Shown: piece by piece, positions 25,894 through 35,063 of the stretch
Position numbering within the stretch: position 1 is the stretch's first letter
Layout: each line of letters starts with the position of its first letter
Origin: Bradyrhizobium sp. dw_78
GTDB taxonomy: Bacteria > Pseudomonadota > Alphaproteobacteria > Rhizobiales > Xanthobacteraceae
NCBI RefSeq assembly: GCF_018449525.1
Contig: NZ_JAAVUS010000001.1
Location: 124,001 to 188,000, forward strand
DNA length: 64,000 nt
Reading direction: 5' to 3'
Notes under the pieces: generated by a model
Told to the model about the DNA's origin: nothing
The model's input: the letters and a program-made list of their open reading frames with translations, nothing else
Database searches by the model: none
Program-made: the position numbers and the translations under genes

Positions 25894-26178
25894 ATGTCTC
25901 GCGCCGCCCTTTGCCTCGCCGCAATGTTGCTGATCGCAGATGTGCCCGGCATGGCATTGGCTCAAACGACCGCGCCGGCGCCTGCTGCGACAATTTCGGG
26001 GTCTCCCGCCGCAAAGCCTTCGCGGGTCAGGCTCACCATTGAAAAACTAAAGGAAATGAAGGCCAGATGGACGGCCAACAGACCTAGGCTCAAAGCCTGC
26101 CGCAAGGAGGTAAAGACGAAGGGACTGGTTGGAGATGAACGTTGGTTCTTCATCGAAGACTGCATGGAGAAGACTTAG
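25894..26178 (+). CDS. Exported PsiF-like small protein
   Basis: A 94-residue protein with a signal peptide (MSRAALCLAAMLLIADVPGMALAQ), an Ala/Pro/Thr-rich spacer and a C-terminal segment LKACRKEVKTKGLVGDERW, followed by FFIEDCM. This matches the PsiF repeat pattern Cys-x(3)-[AV]-x(2)-KGL-GDER-x(2)-F-x(3)-C. PsiF of E. coli is phosphate-starvation inducible and of unknown function. GGAGA lies seven bases before the ATG. It follows the transporter gene by 82 bases and may be co-transcribed. Confidence 0.7.
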   Translation: MSRAALCLAAMLLIADVPGMALAQTTAPAPAATISGSPAAKPSRVRLTIEKLKEMKARWTANRPRLKACRKEVKTKGLVGDERWFFIEDCMEKT

Positions 26179-26192
26179 AAAAATATCAGCGC

Positions 26193-26215
26193 CGGCTCAG
26201 ATTCAATCAGAGCCG
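26193..26215. terminator. Hairpin between convergent genes
   Basis: CGGCTCAGATT and ATCAGAGCCG form an imperfect inverted repeat 14 bases after the PsiF-like stop and 20 bases before the stop of the convergent gene, so it could serve both. It resembles the second half of the Bradyrhizobium repeat family (GGTTCTGATT-CAATCAGAACC). No clear U-run follows on the plus strand; on the minus strand TTTTTC comes about 13 bases after the stem. Confidence 0.45.
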
Positions 26216-26235
26216 AAAAATCTTGCAGGGCTGGA

Positions 26236-26649
26236 TCAGGTTCCATTGCTTGTGGGCAGCGCCCGGGAGGCGAGGCCATGCCACAGGCGGTCGCCAGGTC
26301 CGGCCGGCCGTTTGACGGAAGGCTTTTCCAGTCGGCCGTCATGCCCTGTTGCGGCTGCGAAACTGCGCCTCAACCGCTCGTCATCGATCCGCACGAGATA
26401 CTGATGCAGACGTTGCGAGCCGGCCTCGTCCGGATTTGCGATCGATGCGCAAAGCTCAACGCTGGTCTTCCGGAAGAACCTGAAGTCAGATCCTCCGCCG
26501 TCCAGCCCTAGCCTGTCGATTTCACCCGCGACGGCTAGGACCGCCAGCCGATCGTTATTGTCCAGCGTCACCGCAAATCGCAGCAACGCAAGCTGCCAGG
26601 CGAGCAGCGTTTTATTGGGCCGTTCCGTTCCGAATACGACAGAATTCAT
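26236..26649 (-). CDS. Conserved small protein of unknown function
   Basis: A 137-residue soluble protein: the first half is hydrophobic-rich but not membrane-like (NKTLLAWQLALLRFAVTLDN), then GSDFRFFRKTSVELCASIAN and LHQYLVRIDDERLRRSFAAA, and a Pro/Gly-rich tail. I do not recognise a named family; the even composition and absence of low-complexity artefacts suggest a real gene. It lies 26 bases after another small gene on the same strand and is probably co-transcribed with it from the motif-containing promoter at 27138-27177. Confidence 0.55.
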   Translation of the reverse strand: MNSVVFGTERPNKTLLAWQLALLRFAVTLDNNDRLAVLAVAGEIDRLGLDGGGSDFRFFRKTSVELCASIANPDEAGSQRLHQYLVRIDDERLRRSFAAATGHDGRLEKPSVKRPAGPGDRLWHGLASRALPTSNGT

Positions 26650-26675
26650 GACCGCGTCCCGGCAATCCTGCTGCT

Positions 26676-27086
26676 TTATACTTCGCGCACGAGCAAGCGC
26701 CTGGCGGTCTCCAGCCAGGAAATCAGTGGATTGCCGGCATTTCCGATATCAAGCTCGAAGCGGGCTTGCGGAAAGACGGTGGCGCATCCGCCGGGCCGAA
26801 CGCTGCTGGCAAAGCGAAGCGCAGCTACCCTGGACCAGAACAGACCGCCAAACTTTCCTTCCGCATCGCGTGCAACCCAGAAACCGTTTTGATTGCGGCC
26901 AATAAAGAACACTGGGATCGTTTCGTTGAGAATATCCGGACCGGGCCGCTGAAACCGCGCAGCCGCCGAGCGCTTGCATTTCGCGATGGTGTCAGGTGTG
27001 AGCGGCTCGGACGACAGTTCCTGCCCGGATGCCGCGCCTTTAATCTTTTTTCGGTAAGTCATCGCGTTCATGGACATGGCGGTCAT
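26676..27086 (-). CDS. Small protein with IGRNxxGxWVA-type domain, paralogue of 28601-28876
   Basis: A 136-residue protein whose centre reads FFIGRNQNGFWVARDAEG, then KFGGLFWSRVAALRFA, and ends near ELDIGNAG. The same pattern appears in the protein at 28601-28876 (IGRNSRGNWVAQELNG, LFGGLFVNRAQAMKYA, ELDM), so the two are paralogues. I know no function for the family. Alternative starts are ATGs at 27071 and 27062. A copy of the bipartite motif lies 51 bases upstream, and a gene with its own copy diverges from it. Confidence 0.6.
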   Translation of the reverse strand: MTAMSMNAMTYRKKIKGAASGQELSSEPLTPDTIAKCKRSAAARFQRPGPDILNETIPVFFIGRNQNGFWVARDAEGKFGGLFWSRVAALRFASSVRPGGCATVFPQARFELDIGNAGNPLISWLETARRLLVREV

Positions 27087-27137
27087 TCCAGCGCGCCGAT
27101 CGATCGCCCGCGCCTACGTCCATGTTAAATCCGGAGC

Positions 27138-27177
27138 GCGTGTAAATTCGAGATGGCTCGACGGCGCGCCGTATAAG
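27138..27177 (-). promoter_or_regulatory. Bipartite motif CTTAT-N19-TCTCGAA, copy D
   Basis: On the minus strand CCCTTAT is followed, after exactly 19 bases, by TCTCGAATTTACACGC. It matches the other copies in both parts and in spacing; the 3' part agrees with copies A and C at 12 of 16 positions. It lies upstream of the two-gene operon 27086-26236. Confidence 0.6.
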
Positions 27178-27240
27178 GGCGGCATAAAGACCAAATGAAT
27201 AGCTGACGCGCGACGTCCGTATCGGCGCGCCTATGGCGCT

Positions 27241-27280
27241 CCTATGGCGGCCGGAAACGGGTCGTCTCGAATTCCTATGC
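27241..27280 (+). promoter_or_regulatory. Bipartite motif CCTAT-N19-TCTCGAA, copy A
   Basis: CCTAT is followed after 19 bases by TCTCGAATTCCTATGC, whose 16 bases are identical to copy C. It lies 44 bases upstream of the ATG at 27325 and is back to back with copy D. An additional CCTATGG stands 11 bases before the first CCTAT. Confidence 0.65.
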
Positions 27281-27324
27281 TTCTTGACGCATGTTCCCGA
27301 TGCAGCAGGCATAGGAAACAGAAG

Positions 27325-27615
27325 ATGACCTCGGTCTTTACCAGGTACCGGCTACCTGAACCGACATTCGATCGCCGCCCAAATCTCCAGAATTTGCGTC
27401 CAGGCGACTACCGCTTTGGAAGCGGTTCGGCCATATCCGCCCGCGCCTTTGTCAATCGCGCCCTGCGCGGCACCAGGGTGTTGTTCGCCGCCGCGCTCAG
27501 GCTCGTCACGGCAGCCAAGCTTCGCCGCATCGAGCGCGAATTCAGGGTTCGCGGGCCCAATCATGATTGGCTCCGGATTGATGATGACCACTTCACGCCG
27601 GTCGAGCGTCGATAG
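27325..27615 (+). CDS. Small basic protein of unknown function
   Basis: A 96-residue protein starting MTSVFTRYRLPEPTFDRRPN, with an Arg-rich central helix region (RVLFAAALRLVTAAKLRRIE) and ending HDWLRIDDDHFTPVERR. No family is recognised. Support for it being real comes from AGGA nine bases before the ATG and from a copy of the shared promoter motif upstream in the correct orientation. Its last 55 bases overlap, antisense, the unusual C-terminal tail of the DapA-like gene; one of the two tails may be secondary. Confidence 0.5.
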   Translation: MTSVFTRYRLPEPTFDRRPNLQNLRPGDYRFGSGSAISARAFVNRALRGTRVLFAAALRLVTAAKLRRIEREFRVRGPNHDWLRIDDDHFTPVERR

Positions 27616-28598
27616 CGGAGCGAAGCCGCCTTTGCCGCGGCCGCTGTACACGGCTTGTGCTGCGCGCCGGCAGAACGGCTGGATTTGTCGTCGTGATCGG
27701 TTTCGCCGAAGGCCATCATGGCTAGCGCGATCGCTTCCCTGGCATTCGCGCCAAGCTCGACGAGCGGCAGTCTCACCTTCGGCCGCATGAAGCCGAGAAG
27801 GCTCATGCCGTATTTCAGCGCCGCCACCGGCGAATCCTCCGCCAACAATATGCCGAGCGCCGCCAGACGGCTGGGGGCGTTTCCCGAAGCCCGCAGGTTG
27901 CCGGTCATGCCGCAATCGTAATGGCGGCGGCACAGGTCGGGAAACAGATTAGCCACCATCGAGATGCAGCCGTCTCCGCCGCATCCGAGGTAGGCCACGG
28001 CATTGGCGTCGCTTCCGCAAAGCAATCGAAAATGCGCAGGTAACATCGATCGCAGGCGAAACAGGCGGGGTACGCTTCCGGTCGATTCGTTAAGTCCGAT
28101 GAATTGCGGCGACTCCGAAAGCCGCAGGAGCGTTTCTTCGGAGATCTCGCGCATCGTGCGCGAGGGATTGTCGTGCAGAACGATCGGAAGCCCGGTCGAG
28201 GCCGCGATGGTCTGGAAATGGGCCAGAATTCCCGCCTGTATCGGCTTATTGTAATACGGCACGACCGACATTATCGCGTCGGCGCCTTCGGCCTCGGCTA
28301 AGGCGGTCAATTCCATCGCCTGGCCTGTCGAATTGGAGCCGGCGCCGGCGATGACGGCTATTCTTCCGCGCGCTATCTTCACGGCGGTCCGGATGATTTG
28401 CCGGTGTTCTTCCGCGCTGAGCGTCGAGGCTTCGCCCATGGTTTCGTTGACGACGATCGCGGTCGCACCCGATGCGATCTGATGCTCGCACAGCATCTCG
28501 AAAGCCGTCCAATCGATCCCATCGCGGTCGTCGAACGGCGTCGGGAGATCGGCAATGAACCCGCCAAGCCAATGGAGCGGTTGCGTTCCGGCCGTCAT
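27561..28598 (-). CDS. DapA-family protein lacking the catalytic lysine
   Basis: A 345-residue protein with the (beta/alpha)8 barrel of the dihydrodipicolinate synthase/N-acetylneuraminate lyase family for residues ~10-295: PTPFDDRDGIDW, NETMGEASTLSAEEH, SVVPYYNKPIQAG and CGSDANAVAYLGCGGDGCIS. The Schiff-base lysine normally in GIKEATG is asparagine here (GLNESTG, residue 170), and the tyrosine of the YNVPxRT motif is histidine (HDNPSRT, residue 142). The first tyrosine pair (residues 115-116) remains. It should not form the usual imine. About 50 Ser/Arg/Ala-rich residues at the C-terminus have no counterpart in the family and may result from loss of the original stop. It follows 28601-28876 by two bases. 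Confidence 0.8.
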   Translation of the reverse strand: MTAGTQPLHWLGGFIADLPTPFDDRDGIDWTAFEMLCEHQIASGATAIVVNETMGEASTLSAEEHRQIIRTAVKIARGRIAVIAGAGSNSTGQAMELTALAEAEGADAIMSVVPYYNKPIQAGILAHFQTIAASTGLPIVLHDNPSRTMREISEETLLRLSESPQFIGLNESTGSVPRLFRLRSMLPAHFRLLCGSDANAVAYLGCGGDGCISMVANLFPDLCRRHYDCGMTGNLRASGNAPSRLAALGILLAEDSPVAALKYGMSLLGFMRPKVRLPLVELGANAREAIALAMMAFGETDHDDKSSRSAGAQHKPCTAAAAKAASLRYRRSTGVKWSSSIRSQS

Positions 28599-28600
28599 GG

Positions 28601-28876
28601 TTACGCCGCTTTGCGGACAATAGCGATGGAGCCGATCGTTTCGGGGAGAACAGTTACCCTATGATGCATGTCGAGTTCGATGATGTCGGCGGTCAGGACG
28701 ATCGTTTCCGGATGATGTCCGTTCTCGAACAACGCATATTTCATGGCCTGCGCGCGGTTGACGAACAGCCCGCCGAACAGACCATTCAGTTCCTGGGCAA
28801 CCCAATTGCCCCTGCTGTTTCGTCCAATGATGACAGTGTTGGCCGTGTACGATGGAGGCTCTTCAATGCTCTTCAC
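28601..28876 (-). CDS. Small protein with IGRNxxGxWVA-type domain, paralogue of 26676-27086
   Basis: A 91-residue protein whose core reads VIIGRNSRGNWVAQELNG, then LFGGLFVNRAQAMKYALFEN and ELDMHHRVTVL. It shares this core with the protein at 26676-27086, but no function is known to me. A GTG start is preferred because AGGAG stands six bases upstream; the farther ATG at 28921 has no such site. The DapA-like gene follows after two bases, so the two form an operon under motif copy C. Confidence 0.65.
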   Translation of the reverse strand: MKSIEEPPSYTANTVIIGRNSRGNWVAQELNGLFGGLFVNRAQAMKYALFENGHHPETIVLTADIIELDMHHRVTVLPETIGSIAIVRKAA

Positions 28877-28957
28877 GGTCTTCTCCTGATCGTTGCGCAA
28901 ACGCTCTGGAAACATTCGCACAACCTTCTTTGTGGTGATCGAGATATCAAAGAGATC

Positions 28958-28997
28958 GCATAGGAATTCGAGAGCGGGGCAATCTCGATTTCATAAG
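28958..28997 (-). promoter_or_regulatory. Bipartite motif CTTAT-N19-TCTCGAA, copy C
   Basis: On the minus strand CCCTTAT, 19 bases, then TCTCGAATTCCTATGC, identical over 16 bases to copy A. It lies 81 bases upstream of the GTG start of the 28601-28876 gene and points towards it. Confidence 0.65.
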
Positions 28998-29055
28998 GGA
29001 GGTGTAGGGATCGGGGTGCATCGGGCATTGAAGGGATGACTGTGAAGGCCGGGCC

Positions 29056-29322
29056 TCACAAGGACGCCGACTGGTTGATAGCGGCGGTCAAGGCGCAGAG
29101 CAGGCCATAGACGGCGGCTTCATCCCAGTTGGTCAGCGTGCCCGAGAATGGCGGTTCTCTGCGCATGACGGCGGTGACGATGCAGACCATGACGGATAGC
29201 AGCAGAAGTGCTGCGAGACTGCGTCCGAAGCCCACTTTGGCGAAAGCCGAAACCGCGCAAAGCACCAGGATGCGCAGGCCGAACCGCGTGATGACGTAGA
29301 GGGTTTTGCTGTCGAGTGCCAT
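29056..29322 (-). CDS. Small membrane protein of unknown function
   Basis: An 88-residue protein with three hydrophobic segments (VITRFGLRILVLCAVSAFAK, LAALLLLSVMVCIVTAVM and a C-terminal segment around AVYGLLCALTAAI). The family is not recognised. It lies between two small-protein genes on the same strand, but its own upstream region lacks a full copy of the shared motif (CTAT with a poor partner at the right distance), so it may be independently expressed. Confidence 0.5.
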   Translation of the reverse strand: MALDSKTLYVITRFGLRILVLCAVSAFAKVGFGRSLAALLLLSVMVCIVTAVMRREPPFSGTLTNWDEAAVYGLLCALTAAINQSASL

Positions 29323-29389
29323 TTCAAACGAGCGAGGTTGCGAGGGCTATAGAACAATGCCTTAAAACACGGGCCTCAAGACATTGCCG

Positions 29390-29857
29390 TCAGGCGAAAT
29401 TGTCGCTGCAGAGCGGCTCGTAGCATGCACTTCGCTCGCTCGGCACCGCGGGCACGCTCGGTCTGGTGGATGGTACAGTCAGGCGCTGAGCTTCGATGAA
29501 GGTGCTCAAAATTGCCAGCGCCAGATCCGCGTGACGGGATTCGATCGACTGATCCAGCCACTCGGGAAGCTCGCGCTCGCGCGATAATGCGCAATGCCAT
29601 TCGCCCTCGTCATAGACGAGGCGCCGGACCTGCCATTGCGGCAGTTCCAGATCGATCAGCGCAAGCGCTGCGTCGACCCATGCTTCGCAATGGATCAGCT
29701 CTTCGATTCGCGCCGTCTTGCCGCTTTGTCCCATGGACGGAAAACGCCGGCATGTTTGTCCGACGATCTCGGACATCAGCCCCGTGGTCACGGCATGCGC
29801 CTCCCGGAGCCGGTTACCGAGTTCATCAGGATCATAGCGTTCTGAAAGCAGCCGCAT
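29390..29857 (-). CDS. Conserved hypothetical protein
   Basis: A 155-residue soluble protein starting MRLLSERYDPDELGNRLREA. The middle part (CEAWVDAALALIDLELPQWQ, then VRRLVYDEGEWHCALSRERE) is amphipathic and acidic, and the C-terminus is Ser/Pro-rich. I do not recognise a family. The ATG chosen starts at the first conserved-looking segment; a frame extension to 29923 would run into the promoter motif copy E that lies 62 bases upstream of this ATG. Confidence 0.6.
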   Translation of the reverse strand: MRLLSERYDPDELGNRLREAHAVTTGLMSEIVGQTCRRFPSMGQSGKTARIEELIHCEAWVDAALALIDLELPQWQVRRLVYDEGEWHCALSRERELPEWLDQSIESRHADLALAILSTFIEAQRLTVPSTRPSVPAVPSERSACYEPLCSDNFA

Positions 29858-29919
29858 CGTGCAATCCCACACAGCCACGGCCGCAATCCGCGGTCGTCTC
29901 AGGCAAGATGGGCAAACCG

Positions 29920-29959
29920 GCATTTGAAAGCGAGATGAAGCGGCGGGCTGAAATATAGG
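29920..29959 (-). promoter_or_regulatory. Bipartite motif CCTAT-N19-TCTCG, copy E
   Basis: On the minus strand CCCCTAT is followed after 19 bases by TCTCGCTTTCAAATGC, which keeps TCTCG, the central TT and the terminal ATGC of the other copies. It lies upstream of the 29390-29857 gene in the correct orientation. Confidence 0.5.
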
Positions 29960-30032
29960 GGTTTCATAAACGCCGGCGGGCTCGAACCCGTCGCTGACGG
30001 GGCGCCGCCGGACAGCCGGTCTTTATAAGATT

Positions 30033-30072
30033 CCTATAACATCGGTATGGGCTCCGTCTCGAAAACCTATGC
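30033..30072 (+). promoter_or_regulatory. Bipartite motif CCTAT-N19-TCTCGAA, copy B, upstream of the kdp operon
   Basis: CCTAT, 19 bases, then TCTCGAAAACCTATGC, 14 of 16 bases as in copies A and C. It is 79 bases before the first small gene of the kdp operon. TTTATAAGATTCCTATAAC overlaps its 5' part and is AT-rich as in KdpE sites of E. coli, so it may be the KdpE operator; that is inference. Confidence 0.6.
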
Positions 30073-30151
30073 GGCAGGTGGCACCTCAGCACCCGACAGT
30101 GGCGAGAAGCCGTCGTTTTGGTCTTCCGCTCCCATCGCATAGGAGAATCGG

Positions 30152-30235
30152 ATGCTGGACATCCTCATGCTCGCCCTCGGCTTCGCCTTCTTCGCGGCGG
30201 CGATCGGCTACGGCTACGCTTGCGAGCGGCTTTGA
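30152..30235 (+). CDS. 27-residue membrane peptide ahead of kdpF
   Basis: ATG to TGA encodes MLDILMLALGFAFFAAAIG followed by YGYACERL, a single membrane span with a short charged tail. AGGAG lies seven bases before the ATG. The layout (short acidic N-terminus, one helix, ERL end) parallels KdpF (ending in RPERF), encoded 68 bases downstream, so it could be a second KdpF-like stabilising peptide of the potassium pump. Similar short frames stand before kdpF in related genomes as far as I recall; no function is established. Confidence 0.6.
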   Translation: MLDILMLALGFAFFAAAIGYGYACERL

Positions 30236-30303
30236 GTTTCTAACGCGTTTTCTTGTGCGGCCCGGCATCCGTTCGCTCGAAAGCGCCTTGAAGGAGAACA
30301 ACG

Positions 30304-30393
30304 ATGATTTTCGATTATTCCCTGGCCGGTCTCGTGTCGCTGGGCCTGTTGTTTTACCTGACCTACGCCCTGCTGCGGCCCGAGCGGTTCTGA
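30304..30393 (+). CDS. kdpF: Potassium-transporting ATPase small subunit KdpF
   Basis: A 29-codon gene encoding MIFDYSLAGLVSLGLLFYL followed by TYALLRPERF, the typical KdpF size, single helix and LxRPERF ending. KdpF is the lipid-like stabilising subunit of the KdpFABC potassium pump. AAGGAGAAC lies just before the ATG, and kdpA begins 45 bases after the stop. Confidence 0.92.
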   Translation: MIFDYSLAGLVSLGLLFYLTYALLRPERF

Positions 30394-30438
30394 CCGTTGC
30401 CGCATCGTTTCCCGCGCAAATCCTAAAGGCAGACTCCG

Positions 30439-32142
30439 ATGACCGTCATTGGCTGGATTCAAATATTTCTGTACTGCGCGATTGTGATCGCGCTGGTTAA
30501 ACCGCTCGGCGGATATATGACCCGCGTCTTCAATGGTGAGCGCACCTTTCTTTCGCCGCTGCTGCGGCCGGTCGAGGCCGGAATTTACTGGATCGGCGGC
30601 GTCGATGAGAAGCGCGAGCAGCATTGGCTGACCTATACGGTCGCGATGCTGCTGTTCCATGTCGGCGGCTTTGTCATTATCTATGCGTTGATGCGCCTGC
30701 AGGCGTTGTTGCCGTTCAATCCGGCGGGACAGTCGGCGGTCGCGGAGGATCTTTCCTTCAACACCGCGATCAGCTTCATCACCAATACCAACTGGCAGAA
30801 TTACGGCGGCGAGAGCACGCTGTCTTATCTGGTGCAGATGCTGGGGCTGACGCATCAGAATTTCCTGTCGGCGGCAACCGGCATCGCGCTCGCGGTGGCG
30901 CTGATCCGCGGCTTTTCCCGCTCCTCGATGCGCACCATCGGAAATTTCTGGATCGATGCGACGCGCTGCACGCTCTATGTGCTGTTGCCGATCTGCGTCG
31001 TCTACACGCTGTTCCTGGTCTGGCAGGGCATTCCGCAGACGCTAGGCGCCTATGTCGATGCAACGACGCTGGAAGGCGCCAACCAGACCATCGCGGTCGG
31101 TCCGGTCGCGTCCCAGATCGCGATCAAGATGCTCGGCACCAATGGCGGCGGATTCTTCAACGCCAATGCCGCGCATCCGTTCGAGAACCCGACGGCGCTG
31201 TCGAACTTCGTGCAGATGATTTCGATCTTCGCGCTCGGCGCCGCGCTGACCAACGTGTTCGGCCGCATGGTCGGCAATCAGAAGCAGGGCTGGGCGATCC
31301 TGGCCGTGATGGGCGTATTGTTCATCGCCGGCGTCGCCGTCGCCTATTGGGCCGAAGCCAATGGCACCACCATGCTGAGCTCGCTCGGCCTGACCGGCGG
31401 CAACATGGAAGGCAAGGAAGTCCGCTTCGGCATCGCCGCCTCGTCGTTGTTTGCGGTGATCACGACAGCCGCCTCTTGCGGCGCCGTCAATGCGATGCAT
31501 GACAGCTTCACCGCGCTTGGCGGCATGATCCCGCTGATCAATATGCAACTCGGTGAGATCATCATCGGCGGCGTCGGCGCCGGGCTTTACGGCATGCTGC
31601 TGTTCGTCGTGCTGGCGATCTTCGTCGCCGGCCTGATGGTCGGCCGCACGCCGGAATATGTCGGCAAGAAGATCGAGGCGCGCGAGGTCAAGATGGCGAT
31701 GCTCGCCATCCTGGTGCTGCCGCTGATGTATCTGGGCTGGACCGCAGTGGCCGTGGTGCTTCCTTCGGCGGTCGCCTCGATGGCCAATTCCGGTCCGCAC
31801 GGTTTCACGGAGGTGCTCTATGCCTTCACCTCCGCGACCGGAAATAACGGCTCGGCCTTCGGAGGCCTCACCGGCAATACCTTCTTCTACAATCTGACCT
31901 TGGCGAGTTCGATGTTCGTCGGCCGCTTCTTCATGATCGTTCCGGCGATGGCGTTGGCCGGCTCGCTCGCGGGCAAGAAATCGATCCCGCCATCCGCCGG
32001 CACGCTGCCGACGACCGGCGGCCTGTTCGTCGGCCTGGTCGTCGGCGTGATCCTGATCATCGGCGGCCTGACCTTCTTTCCGGCGCTGGCGCTCGGACCG
32101 ATCGTCGAGCATCTCGCGATGAACGCCAACACCCTGTTCTGA
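30439..32142 (+). CDS. kdpA: Potassium-transporting ATPase subunit A
   Basis: A 567-residue protein with about ten membrane segments. KdpA descends from potassium channels and carries four selectivity-filter-like loops; [39 protein letters not shown] and [18 protein letters not shown] are three of them and are diagnostic. It binds and passes potassium in the KdpFABC complex. Length matches the family (557-570). Confidence 0.97.
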   Translation: MTVIGWIQIFLYCAIVIALVKPLGGYMTRVFNGERTFLSPLLRPVEAGIYWIGGVDEKREQHWLTYTVAMLLFHVGGFVIIYALMRLQALLPFNPAGQSAVAEDLSFNTAISFITNTNWQNYGGESTLSYLVQMLGLTHQNFLSAATGIALAVALIRGFSRSSMRTIGNFWIDATRCTLYVLLPICVVYTLFLVWQGIPQTLGAYVDATTLEGANQTIAVGPVASQIAIKMLGTNGGGFFNANAAHPFENPTALSNFVQMISIFALGAALTNVFGRMVGNQKQGWAILAVMGVLFIAGVAVAYWAEANGTTMLSSLGLTGGNMEGKEVRFGIAASSLFAVITTAASCGAVNAMHDSFTALGGMIPLINMQLGEIIIGGVGAGLYGMLLFVVLAIFVAGLMVGRTPEYVGKKIEAREVKMAMLAILVLPLMYLGWTAVAVVLPSAVASMANSGPHGFTEVLYAFTSATGNNGSAFGGLTGNTFFYNLTLASSMFVGRFFMIVPAMALAGSLAGKKSIPPSAGTLPTTGGLFVGLVVGVILIIGGLTFFPALALGPIVEHLAMNANTLF

Positions 32143-32167
32143 TCGATCTCATTTCGGAGTTACGTCC

Positions 32168-34282
<2,115 letters not shown>

Positions 34283-34315
34283 ATTGTCATGCAAGCACGT
34301 AGGAAATTCGTGTTC

Positions 34316-34355
34316 GTCATTCCGGGTTCGATGCTTCGCATCGCCCCGGAATGAC
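34316..34355. repeat. Palindromic repeat between kdpB and kdpC
   Basis: GTCATTCCGGGTTCGATGC, loop TTC, GCATCGCCCCGGAATGAC: a near-perfect palindrome of the same family as 41729-41767. It is followed by a shorter inverted repeat, ATTGC-TTCGCTTTGCTC-GCAATGAC. Lying inside an operon, the hairpins could reduce kdpC expression or stabilise the kdpFAB part of the mRNA. Confidence 0.75.
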
Positions 34356-34416
34356 CGACGGGAATTGCTTTATTGCTTCGCTTTGCTCGCAATGACGAAG
34401 AAACAGGAGACACACC

Positions 34417-35022
34417 ATGCTTCGAGAAATTCGCCCCGCCATCATTGTCCTGTTGGTTCTGACCCTGATTACGGGCCTCGCCTATCCGCTCGCGATGACG
34501 GCGATCGCCGGCGTGATCTTTCCGAAGCAGGCGGCCGGCAGCCTGATCGAGCGGGACGGCAAGGTGGTCGGCTCCGCCCTGATCGGGCAGGAGTTCAAGG
34601 GCGACGGATATTTTCATGGCCGTCCCTCGGCGACGGTGGCGCCGGATCCGAATGACTCCACCAAGACGGTGCCGGCGCCCTACAACGCGGCCAATTCCGG
34701 CGGCTCCAACCTTGGCCCGACCAGCAAGGCGCTGAGCGACCGGCTCAAGGAAGACGTCGACAGGCTCAAGGCCGAGAATCCGTCGCAGCCGGTGCCGATC
34801 GATCTCGTCACCACCTCGGGCAGCGGCCTTGATCCCGATATCTCGCCGGAGGCGGCGATGTTCCAGGTGCCGCGTGTCGCGAAGGCCCGGAATGTGCCGG
34901 AAGATCGCCTCCGTGCGTTGATCGCCGAGAAGACCGCCGGCCGCCTCGCAGGCATACTGGGCGAACCGCGCGTTAACGTGTTGGCACTCAATCTCGCGCT
35001 TGATCTTGCTGCTTCCAAATAA
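34417..35022 (+). CDS. kdpC: Potassium-transporting ATPase subunit C
   Basis: A 201-residue protein with one N-terminal membrane helix ([20 protein letters not shown]) and a periplasmic domain with the family motifs [27 protein letters not shown] and [20 protein letters not shown]. KdpC assembles the complex and raises its potassium affinity. A ribosome site (CAGGAGA) precedes the ATG. Confidence 0.96.
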   Translation: MLREIRPAIIVLLVLTLITGLAYPLAMTAIAGVIFPKQAAGSLIERDGKVVGSALIGQEFKGDGYFHGRPSATVAPDPNDSTKTVPAPYNAANSGGSNLGPTSKALSDRLKEDVDRLKAENPSQPVPIDLVTTSGSGLDPDISPEAAMFQVPRVAKARNVPEDRLRALIAEKTAGRLAGILGEPRVNVLALNLALDLAASK

Positions 35023-35063
35023 AGTAAGCTAGGCCCGGTGCGGCGTGAGGACTATAATGCCTT

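Noticed and set aside
29290..29345. Possible sixth copy of the CYTAT-N19-TCTCG motif upstream of 29056-29322
   Set aside because: CTAT is present, but the downstream part reads GTTTGAA and abuts the start codon, unlike the other copies.
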